DNA of 64,000 nucleotides, from the NCBI GenBank assembly GCA_963921425.1, contig OY992840.1:16346621-16410620 (forward strand), in the 5' to 3' direction. Position numbers and translations under genes: made by a program. Shown one piece after another: positions 9,610 through 19,800 of the stretch. A model generated the notes under the pieces. It had not been told where the DNA came from, searched no databases, and was given only the letters and a program-made list of their open reading frames with translations. The stretch is from Dryas octopetala. Taxonomy: Eukaryota; Streptophyta; Magnoliopsida; Rosales; Rosaceae. The first letter of the stretch is position 1, and each line of letters opens with the position of its first letter.

Positions 9610-11151
9610 ATGGTGCCACCAACAATGACCCAGATGTGGGCAACCATGGGATCAACCATAGCCAGCTTCATGTTTGTGTGGGCAATCATTCGTCAATACT
9701 GCCCCTATGAGCTTCGTCGATTCCTTGAGAAATACTCGCACAGAATCATGGGCTATTTCTACCCCTACATCAAAATCTCCATCCATGAGTTCACTGGTGA
9801 CAGGCTCAAGAGGAGTGAGGCCTATGCAGCTGTGGAGGCATATCTGAGCTCCAACACTTCAAAGAGTGCAAAGAGGCTCAAGGCAGAGATGGTCAAAGAC
9901 AGTAGCAACTTGGTTTTGAGTATGGATGAGTATGAGAGGGTCACTGATGATTTTCAAGGTGCCAAAGTTTGGTGGGTCTTGACCAAATCTGTGTCACCAG
10001 GAAGGTCAATGTCAATGTCTTACTATCCTGACCAGGAGAAGAGGTTTTACAAGCTCACCTTTCACAAGAAGTACAGGGAGATAATCACAGAGGCCTATTT
10101 GGACCATGTGGTGAGGGAAGGCAAGGAAATAAGGGTGAGGAATAGGCAGAGGAAGCTTTACACCAACAGTCCTGGTTACAAATGGCCTAGTTACAAGCAG
10201 ACCATGTGGAGCCACATTGTGTTTGAGCATCCAGCTACTTTTGACACAATGGCATTGGAGCCTGAGAAGAAGAGAGAGATCATTGAAGATTTGGTGACTT
10301 TTAGCAAAAGCAAAGATTTCTATGCAAGAATTGGGAAGGCTTGGAAAAGGGGTTACTTGCTTTATGGACCACCAGGGACTGGGAAATCAACCATGATTGC
10401 TGCAATGGCTAATTTGCTGGGATATGATGTTTATGATCTTGAGCTCACTGCTGTGAAGGACAACACAGAGCTGAGGAAGCTTTTGATTGAGACCACAAGT
10501 AAGTCCATAATTGTGATTGAAGATATTGACTGCTCACTTGATCTTACAGGTCAGAGGAAGAAGAAGGCAGAGAAAACATCTCTGGATGATGAAAACAAGT
10601 CCAACAAGGAAAGGATTAAGGAACCAAAAGAAGAGGGTAGTGGGAGCAGCAAGGTCACTCTTTCTGGGCTTTTGAATTTCATTGATGGGCTTTGGTCTGC
10701 TTGTGGGGGTGAGAGGCTTGTTGTGTTCACTACCAATTATGTTGAGAAGTTGGACCCTGCACTCATTAGGAGGGGTAGAATGGACAAGCATATTGAGCTT
10801 TCTTATTGCAGTTTTGAAGGGTTCAAAGTGCTGGCAAAGAATTATCTGAGGCGTGAAACTCATCAAATGTTTGATACAATTCAAAGGTTGATGGGGGAGA
10901 CCCAAATGACTCCTGCTGATGTAGCTGAAAATCTCATGCCCAAGTCACCAAAAGATGATCCAGAGAGATGCCTTTTGAACTTTATTCAAGCTCTTGAAGA
11001 GGCAAAGGAGGAAGCAGCTAAGAAAAAAGCTGAAGAACTCAAAGAGATTGGTACAACTAAGGAGGATGATGCTGAGCAGCCACAAGGAAACAAAGATGTT
11101 GAAGTATTGCAGAGTGATTTGGCTAGCAATGGGACATTAATGTCATCATAG
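9610..11151 (+). CDS. AAA-ATPase, BCS1-like, ASD/OM66 group
   Basis: Single-exon 513-residue protein. The order matches plant AAA-ATPase ASD / At3g28580-type proteins: an N-terminal membrane segment (about 12-30), the conserved N-domain (CPYELRRF, YPYIKISIHEF, RSEAYAAVEAYLS), then the AAA core. Walker A GPPGTGKS is at 253-260, Walker B IIVIEDID at 300-307, and RRGRMD near 387-392. A lysine/glutamate-rich insert (about 316-345) follows Walker B, and a charged tail ends the protein. Family members sit in mitochondrial outer or ER membranes and are often induced by stress or salicylate; substrates are poorly known. Start: first ATG after the CT-rich leader, in an ACAATGG context. The family is normally intronless, so this copy looks intact. 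An ATPase-like leader is repeated upstream of the B3 gene. Confidence 0.93.
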   Translation: MVPPTMTQMWATMGSTIASFMFVWAIIRQYCPYELRRFLEKYSHRIMGYFYPYIKISIHEFTGDRLKRSEAYAAVEAYLSSNTSKSAKRLKAEMVKDSSNLVLSMDEYERVTDDFQGAKVWWVLTKSVSPGRSMSMSYYPDQEKRFYKLTFHKKYREIITEAYLDHVVREGKEIRVRNRQRKLYTNSPGYKWPSYKQTMWSHIVFEHPATFDTMALEPEKKREIIEDLVTFSKSKDFYARIGKAWKRGYLLYGPPGTGKSTMIAAMANLLGYDVYDLELTAVKDNTELRKLLIETTSKSIIVIEDIDCSLDLTGQRKKKAEKTSLDDENKSNKERIKEPKEEGSGSSKVTLSGLLNFIDGLWSACGGERLVVFTTNYVEKLDPALIRRGRMDKHIELSYCSFEGFKVLAKNYLRRETHQMFDTIQRLMGETQMTPADVAENLMPKSPKDDPERCLLNFIQALEEAKEEAAKKKAEELKEIGTTKEDDAEQPQGNKDVEVLQSDLASNGTLMSS

Positions 11152-11854
11152 AGTATCAACTTTTGTAAAGAATTTTGAATTTTCTGAGGGCAAGTGGCTG
11201 GTAATGGGGTTGAGTTGATGATGTTAAGAAATAATTAATCTTCTTTTGGGCAAAAGTTCAGCAAAAGATATCTATTCATGCAAGATACTAATTAGAGTTT
11301 ATCCAAAACCTTTTCCTGCTTTTTCAATTTGGTCAATATATTAAATAGAGTTGATAGAAGAAGTGCTCTAGTACGCTTTGACTCTTGTTGGTATAGATTT
11401 ATATATGCCTATATGAAAATTTTATCATGCTAAACAATTTGTCATGTTGTTATTTGATTAGTTTGAAGGTGCTACGCTGATTCAAATTCTGGTAATATAA
11501 TATATCAAATACCAGTAAAATTAAATTTTCTATTGTCCATATAAATTCTTATTCAAATGGTCAAATATGTAGTAAAATTGTTAATATGAATAATTGATCT
11601 TATAAATTCTTATTCAACTGTTGATTCAGATTAAGTCCAGTAACATAACATATCATTGATCTTTATGACAAAAGAAAGTTTTCATCTCTCAAAATCAAGT
11701 GGGATGTGTACAAACAATGAAAAGTGCGGATGTCCTTGTTTCGACATGCAATCCAAAGATAGGAATTATCCATTTTTTATGGCAAAAGGTTTTCTTATCA
11801 AATATGACATACTAAGTTTTTTTTTTTTGTTAAATTATAAATATAAACCACACA
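11152..11854. other. AT-rich intergenic stretch after AAA-ATPase
   Basis: Holds the ATPase 3' untranslated region, then AT-rich DNA. I see no gene, RNA or clear element. Confidence 0.6.
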
Positions 11855-11864
11855 TTTTAACAAG

Positions 11865-12412
11865 GAGAAAATTACAGATTTAGTCCAGTTATTTTATACC
11901 TAGTTCAATTTTGGTCCACAATCTTTTTTAAGTTCTGTTTTGGTCCACTAATAGTTTGACTTGTTCAATAAAGGTCCAGATTTGTTTTCTCAAATTTGGC
12001 CTGCTTTTTACCCTATCAAATCTCACCCAAATTCAGCAAATATATACTTGTTTTAAAGCTATGCATTTCTTCTTTACAACCATATAAAGATCATTCAAAT
12101 TGGAGTTCTAAAACTCAAGATAATTGACCCTAAAGTAGGGTACCTAAAACTGCCAATTTTTCAAATTTCACCAAATCTCAATTCTCTTAGATTATAATAC
12201 TCCAAATTTGTTTTTATGACTAAGAAATGATGAAATATAACTTATACTTCAATTATAATTGAAGAAAACACAACCCAAAAGATTTAAAGTCACAAATCTG
12301 GACCTTTATTGAACAAATGAAACAATTAGTGGACCAAAACAGAACTTAAAAAAGATCGTGGACCAAAATTGAACTAGGTATAAAATAAGTGGACCAAATC
12401 TGTAATTTCCTC
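11865..12412. mobile_element. 548-bp foldback MITE, MULE-type, 10-bp target-site duplication
   Basis: Inverted repeats of about 125 bp (11865-11990 and 12285-12412) enclose a unique centre. Both ends read GAG(A/G)AAATTACAGATTT inward. Direct flanks TTTTAACAAG occur at 11855-11864 and 12413-12422. The duplication length and long inverted repeats fit a non-autonomous Mutator-like element. No open reading frame. Confidence 0.88.
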
Positions 12413-12422
12413 TTTTAACAAG

Positions 12423-13800
12423 TATTCACAATTACATGGTCCAAACATTAATTCTACTCCACAATAATGCCAAATATAAAACTTGTCTTCAATCCATATG
12501 AATGTAAAGGTCGAAAGGTTTGGCCTCTTGTTTTATTAATTGCAAGAACTAAGAAGGATGACTAAGCACATGGACATGATCGATTCACATGAAACAAGTT
12601 GAAATCCATAATCAATCTGAAAACCCATCTTGGTTCAGAAACCAGAATGATTGGGAAAGTTTATGGTAGTGCAGAGGAACAATTTGTTGAGAGAAATCTC
12701 ACATCGAAAATGTGAGAGGGGAGCTTGTTAATGACTTATAAGGGTTTTGGCCTATTCCTTCCAATTAAGTATTAAAGGAGTAGCTCAAAACCCTTATAAA
12801 CCCCTCTCTCTCTCTCTCTCTCAACACAATATAACAATGGAATTAATTGTAAGTGGTAAAAAAGTGAGACGATTCGCAGAATCGGGTTGTACCAAGCAAT
12901 GATGAATATGGCACAGGTGACAGGACAAAACACCATGTGGGTGACGTGGACTTGGTGCTGGATCGTTTTGGAGTTGTCTTGTTTGTTTGTTTCACGGTTT
13001 CACCGGGAGAAAGTAACCCAAAACCAAACAGAACACAACTCATAACTCATAACTCATCCTCATTGAAAGCAACTTTATGCAGTGGCCACGCACTTACACC
13101 ACTTCCTCAGAAAAAAAGTGTTCCAGTTCTGGTGATTCCACTCTACTAGTCTACTGTACAGTCATACAGTAAGTGTTCATAACTTCATGTCCATTCAAAT
13201 AAAAAGTACCTCCTAGATGGGATTTTTTTTTTTTTTTTTTACAATATTGTCGTTGTCTAGTCTAGCAATAATAAATATAGTTACTGTGCAGAGATCCCAT
13301 CTCATAAAAATAATATATTTTTATAGTATAAAGAGAAAGATACAGTCTATACAGAATTACAGATAGAGAAATTGAAACGGTGGATATAATAACCACTTGG
13401 ATGCTTTTCAAGTTTAAAAGGTGCAATACCATTTAATTAAATATGCATAATTAGAGCAATCTCAATGGTTTTATTACATGAAATTGAACTAATGAATTAA
13501 AATTCACTTCCAATGGTTTAGTTTAGTTCATTAAGATTGACGCGCGTAATTACAAATAAAATAACATTTTGTATGAATTGCAATAGCACAAGATAAAGGC
13601 CTCACATATCACATGAACTTGCAGAAGGGAGAACAAAAAAAGAGAAGATCAATAAGCGGGTGACATTTAAAAAGATATAACTATTAAACTGTATCATTGT
13701 AAGTAAAATTATAATTCAATTTAATATAAATGCCAAAATAAATTATAAAATTGAACTATTAAATTAATAACCATCACGAATGCCCTTAATTTACAATGCA
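12423..13800. other. AT-rich intergenic stretch
   Basis: No gene found. It contains a CT run near 12804-12823, a possible LTR-like scrap near 12690-12800 (CACATCG box, then ACTTATAAGGG), and a T run near 13222-13241. The rest is unassigned. Confidence 0.5.
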
Positions 13801-14413
13801 AAAGGTGTCTATTGACTATTGGACATGAATAATAAATGGCCTTTGATCAAATCATAAAGGCAGAGTTGTAACCCAAATCAGAAGAGTCGCAACTCAAATT
13901 TTCAAAGAAAGGTCGCATCTGTTGTAAGAGACTAAGACTAAGAGTCTAAGAGGTATGTCATCCCTTTATAAAGAGAGTTTTTTGCAAATGAAATACATTC
14001 AAAACTCTTTTCATGTGCTTTTCTATCCTATTTCTACCAAGTTGTTCATCATTTTCTCATAGTTTTCTACTTAGAAAAAGCCTCTTGTAACTGTTATACT
14101 GCAAAAACAGTTACTAAAAATCTTGAGTCTCTTAAAATCTTCTTTTGAGTATAGGGTTGATCTTTGGTAGTACAAAACGCAAACCATTAGCATATTGCTA
14201 CACTTAATTGTATCCTAGGGACTTATCGAAGTGCAAAAGTGTAAAAATTTACATGCCCTTGAAGCGTTATTTTCCTCTCTATCCCTAACTCAGAGGCACA
14301 TTGTTTCAACAATCTTAAGATTTTTGGTTACAATGGCTTTGTCTTCGTTGGAGGAATTCACTACTAATTTTGTGAAATTGGAGCGTTTCGATGGAGGCAA
14401 CTTCAAGAGATGA
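13800..14413 (+). mobile_element. Truncated Ty1/copia element: LTR-like leader plus gag start
   Basis: An ATG at 14332 opens MALSSLEEFTTNFVKLERF then DGGNFKR, the usual start of copia gag polyproteins. TGA follows at 14411-14413, where the family normally has Trp (FKRWQKK). Upstream, 13960-14230 looks like an LTR and leader with a TTTATAAAG box near 13967. No protease, integrase or reverse transcriptase remains. The left limit is approximate and no target-site duplication was found. Confidence 0.65.
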
Positions 14414-14663
14414 CACAAACTTATATTGTACTCAGGCACAGATATAAAAACTTATTTGTTTCTCAAATCATATTAAAGAGCTTTAAAAACTTTGCACGAT
14501 AAAAGACAGTCCAATTTGATCAGTGTAATTAATACAATTTAGTAGATAGTTCAGTCTCACTCGATCAGTGTAGGTGGACCGTGGACATTTCAATAATTCA
14601 TTTTTCCATAATTCTAATATGCTTTAAAAATTATATATAGTCATTTTCAATTTTTGTTTGTAG

Positions 14664-15172
14664 GTTTTGTGAATCGTTTTTTCCCTAGCCACTATAAACT
14701 ATATATCCGCTGCTGTTTTGGGCTACTTAATGTTTGGTAAGGATGTCCAATCTCAAGTGACAATCAACTTACCTACAAGTAAAGTTGGCTCAAAAATAGC
14801 TATATACACCACTTTGCTATCCCACTAGCTAAATATGCACTCATAATCACACCCATTGCAACTGCCATCGAAAAGAAATTGCCCAGTCATTGGAGAACCG
14901 AAGACATTTGCATACTATTGATGAGGACACTGTTCTTGCTTAGCACAGTGCTAGTGGCCTTGGTTTTCCCACATTTTGGGACTCTCGTGCAACTTGTTGG
15001 AGCAGTACTTAATGTAACAGTTGCTGTATTGCTTCCATGTATATGTTACCTAAAAATATTTAAACTAAATCATGGAGTGGTGGAAGTTGTAATTATTGGG
15101 GTGATTATGGTTATGGCTCTAGTTGTAGGGGTAATGGGTACATATGTATCTATACAAGAGAGAATAGGGTAG
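14664..15172 (+). pseudogene. AVT1-type vacuolar amino acid transporter, last-exon pseudogene
   Basis: The frames match the C-terminal third of plant AVT1 transporters, a family that moves neutral amino acids across the tonoplast. An acceptor-like TAG at 14661-14663 precedes VL*IVFSLATINYISAAVLG, then YLMFGKDVQSQVTINLP. A one-base frame change near 14820 leads to IPLAKYALIITPIATAIEKK, then several hydrophobic helices ending QERIG and a stop at 15172. The first two thirds of the gene are absent, one nonsense codon (near 14670) and one frameshift are visible, and no upstream exons were found. I treat it as a broken fragment. Confidence 0.8.
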
Positions 15173-16803
15173 GACTTATGTACTGTCTAATAGGATAGGG
15201 ACATATGCACTGTCTATAATGTTTTGGATGTATACAAGACCTTTTGAGTACAATGTACATTAGTGCTCCAAGTCTCCATCTGTGGAAACATAAGCATTAT
15301 TGTCGTGTATATCTGGGAGTTATATCTGGTTGGATCCAAACATTCCCCATCATATCTGAACTATATATTGGTAACTTTTTTGAATTAATTCCAAATTTTA
15401 AATTTTGTATTTATTATAATTTAATTTGATCAATTCAACATATTTTTATATTGCTTGAGCCTTGAGAGTTCCTCTGATAGACTATGACAGAGGTGATAAA
15501 AGAATAATTGAATGTCTGATCAACGTCCAAACATTCATTAAAAATTTTAAACTTCTTTTAGTAATAAAAAAGGAAAGAGCTAAAAACCCGTTATCATAAT
15601 GTCAATATAAAGATTGCTTCATGAGTCATGTTGCAAAGCCAATGTATAACCCCACCAGACAACAAAATTTCTGTTCCAATTCAACTATCAAAAATAACTA
15701 TTCACTATTTGTATTGAAATGAGTAGAGATTCAACAAATAAGGTAATGCTAAAAATATTGTTTTTATTTCACTCATGGCACAAGCAATGCCGGTCTTTTA
15801 GAATAAAAGAAACCAGGAACCAAAGAAGCAAAGCAATCACACCATTAATGCTTGTATTGCTCCTTGATGCCAATTCTTCCAATGAGACATGTACAGAGGT
15901 GGTTCTCCATTATCAGCAATAATTTAAGAGTGGAGCCATTCCCACTCTACGGCTCTACTCATATGCTATACAGTAGTGAGATCAAGCGTGTAATAACACT
16001 CCCCTCTTATAATAGGAATCTGACTATCACCATGCTCATAAAGACTTGAAATTGTGTCAGAGAAGCAGCTATGACTAAGTTACTATATGAGACAGATTCA
16101 ACAAGTAGCAAACTAGCATTGAACCAGTGACCAACTGTATGCGAAAAACAGCAGAAACAGCACAGGTTTATAAGGCATTTCCAGAATAAGACTAACTTAA
16201 CAAACATGAGAAAAGAAAAGAACATAAGACAGAAATGCTGGAAGTACACTGGGTTGCCGAGCAAAAGCTAAATAAATCTGAAATTGCTGGTAAATGCAAG
16301 GGCAGATGAGAAAGCCAATCTGAATACAAGATAAAATAGAGTTACCTTTTTCAGGGAGGAGGTTCCATTACAACCCAACCAACCCAAATATGCTCAAACT
16401 CAGAGGCAGATCATCATCAGGGAGGGATTCACGATCATGAGAGAAAATACTACAAAGGCTTTGACTTTGAACATCTAAAGCCAAATCTTTCAGTTACAAT
16501 ATTAGCTGAGGGTTATTGTACATTGATTGGATGAACTAAACGACTCCCAACAACTTCCATTCATCTGTCGTAGGTTTCTTTGAATGTTGACATACTAAAA
16601 AATGACTACCTAATCTACATAACTCTCCGCATCATGTTGCTCCCCTGTTGCAAATCATGCACCAAGGTTGTTGCTTAAATTATGCCTTGGAGAACTCTGA
16701 CCGCAACTTTCTCCATGGGCTTAGCACAAAATTTATAATTTTACAATAGTTCGGCTTCCTTGCAACGCACATCTTGCTGTCTAGCAGAGGGGGAAGCTTC
16801 ACA
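15173..16803. other. Intergenic stretch and DDR4 3' flank
   Basis: No supportable gene. The right end should contain the DDR4 3' untranslated region on the minus strand. Short frames at 15719-16264 on both strands lack family features. Confidence 0.5.
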
Positions 16804-19800
16804 TTACAAATCATCCGTATCATCTTTCATTATTGTGTTTGGACCGTCATCAAAACCTGAACCAGGGGCAAGTTCATTGAGGTCGAGGAATCGTCTTTTC
16901 TGTACACCTTCAACTTCATCTTCCCCTGGGCTATTTGATTTTTCAGGTGGCTGGTTCTGCTCTTTCTCAACTGCCTCGGGATAATTTTCAACAGCCTGGC
17001 CAACTTTCATTTCCTGGTCATCATCATTACCGTCTGAATCTGGATTTTCCATTGAATAGTCCCCATTCTCGGTTGCATCTGAGTGTGCATCTGAGTGTTC
17101 ATTTGAATGTTCACGTAATGCATTTGACTTCTCAGTTTTCATAGGCTCTGTTTCTGACTCTGATAACTCATATTGTCGATAATCGATACGATTTCTTGTG
17201 GCCCTCTTACTGCGTCTTAGACCTGACTGGAGCTCATCAACTGACCTCAATTTAGTTTCCCTCCTAGTACGGCCTGGCAATTTCTTAAACTTTCGGGGCT
17301 CATCACTATCCTCACTGATACTTAAGGAATCTTCTGGTTCTTCCTCTTCCTCCTCTTCAGCATTTTCTTCCTCCCAGCGATACTCCTCATCTCCTTCAGA
17401 GCTACTAGAAAATTTCCTTCTCTCCTTACGTTTCTTTAAGTATTCCTCATCATATATAGCTTCACCAACTATATCGTCATCACTGTCAAAGTCTGCCTCA
17501 TTATCTGAAACTGCTTCAACAAATTCTTTCGCAGAGTACCGTTGGGGTCTCTGTCTTCGTCGATTGCTACATGTGATAAATAAAAATTACAGTTTGAAAG
17601 AAATGTAAGGCATCAAAGAATACTGAAACCAGACACCTTAAAAAGAAGAAAAATAAATTTGCTCACCCTCGATCCAATGGTTCAGATTTGTTATCCTCGT
17701 CAACATCATCATCATCATAATCAGGTGATTTAGGAGACACAGCACTAAATCCCACATGCTCATAGGAATTTGAAGTACCACTCCATTTACCATTACTAGA
17801 AGCTTCAGGTTTCACAACTGCCTCTCGTTTGTGTAAAGGTTCCGGGGATGGCTGCTTCCTTCTAACACAGGAGAAGAATAATAAATAAATCAAAAGTACA
17901 TTATATTGGAAAAAAATAAAAGTAATAAGAGAGAGAGAAAGAGAGGTAGGGACTATGAAAGCGTATATCCAGGTGGCAAATTCCATACTTGGTTATCTTG
18001 ATTGCTTCATTGATGGACCGGTCATAATCATCTGCAAAATTATTTAACGCAACAATTAGATTCCATATATCCATCATCACATGGGAACAATAACAGTACG
18101 TACAAATATCCTGCCCTGATGTGGTCATCTGGTACAGCCCAGAATTAAAATTAAACTCTAGATCATTCAGGTAAAACTCAGATTAAAAAATTCATGGAAC
18201 AGTGCCCCCACCACACACACATCTCCAAAAACCTTCCATATATTAGGCAACAGACAGTAACCAAGGGATATTGCTCAGGCAATCAATTAGGATTTCATAT
18301 CATTAACATTCAATAATATACATTCATCTGAGCATATGATCTTGATACATCACCGGTAATCCATTAAAACACACAATACAAGACAAAGCCTCAACAAGAA
18401 CATGGCAAAGGTACATCAACTGCCACATACGTTGAGATCACCTGCATCTAATTATTCAACAGAAAAAACTTAATTGAAAGACACAACTCTAAAGAGTGGA
18501 ATCTTCAGGTTTCTAATAACCATATATATCCATGGTAATCTTTCCGTTTGATTTTACTCTGATTCAGCAACATGAACCCCAAGTTCTCAATGGAATCTTC
18601 AGGTTTCTAACAACCAAAATATATCCATGGTAATCTTTCCGTTTGATTTTACTCTGATTCAGCCACATGACCCCCAAGTTCTCAATGGTTAAGTCCTCAA
18701 ATTTTGGCTACTAAAAGAGTCACTTGGGCTTTCAAGCAGAACAATTGTAATTGGGAAAAAAAAAAAAACAAACAGTTAGAAGTTTGTTTCCCTTACCAAA
18801 AGTGTAGGTTACAGGTTTTCTGTCACGAAGAGAGCGCCCTGGACCAAGTCCATCCACAGTCAAAAAATTATCAAGGAGGAGAGCTTGTCTGTGTTGCTTC
18901 TTCAGCAACCTCTCTTTCCTCTGTGCAAGCAGCAATTGAAAAAATGGAAGTTTATGAGATGAAATTCTTGCTACAGAAACAACAAACAAAATGGTGGTCC
19001 TCTCAGCAGATCTATTTGAACGAAATATTCTTCAAGCACATACATGAGAAATAAACCCAACAAAACGAAAAGGTTTCAGTCAACCATCACCATTGCATAC
19101 CTTGTGAACCTTCTCAATCTCTGCAAGCATGTCTCCTTTCAACTTTTTGCCAAGAGAAGCCTCTGTTCTATTTTTACTCGAGAAAAGTTTTTCCTGTGAC
19201 AGCAGATGCTTTTAAAATGAGGAGCAGCAACAGATTCATCACAATGGGTTAACAAAACATTTTTCGCATAAAAGGTTTGATATGAAAAAATTGAGTATGA
19301 CGTTTGTGGTGTGTGTGTGTCCACTCAAATCAAGGGCAGCAAAATGTAATTGAAAAGAAATTTGCAGGATCAATTCAGTTTCTTAATTTCAGTCTTCCAC
19401 ATCAAATAACTTCAAGTCAAAATAGATGATTTCATCACTTTGAACTGTAGTAAATCTATAAATCCAAACCTCGTCTTTTTTTTTTTTTTTTTTTCCAAAT
19501 CCAAGATAACAAAAAGGATCTAATGAGGTAACGACACCTATCAATACCAACCCCTTCTTACAGATGTCCACCTCATAAATAAGTTAAAAAGAAAATCATA
19601 TAAACCTGATAGTTCTTAATGTCACAATGTCACGCCCTATGTATATTTACATCTTTGTTAAGCAGCAGACCAGTTTTGGTAATTTCATATTTTTCAAGAC
19701 TTCCGACCATGACCCTCCTCAAAAAGCTAGTTTTCTGCTATACAAAGCTCCATCGCCTTGCATCAAAGAAGTTGGCTCTCTCTAGTCTCTATTACATCCA

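Noticed and set aside
12690..12800. Possible TRIM/Cassandra-like LTR scrap (CACATCG, then ACTTATAAGGG)
   Set aside because: The motif order is suggestive, but no 5S-like promoter boxes, LTR ends or duplication could be confirmed.
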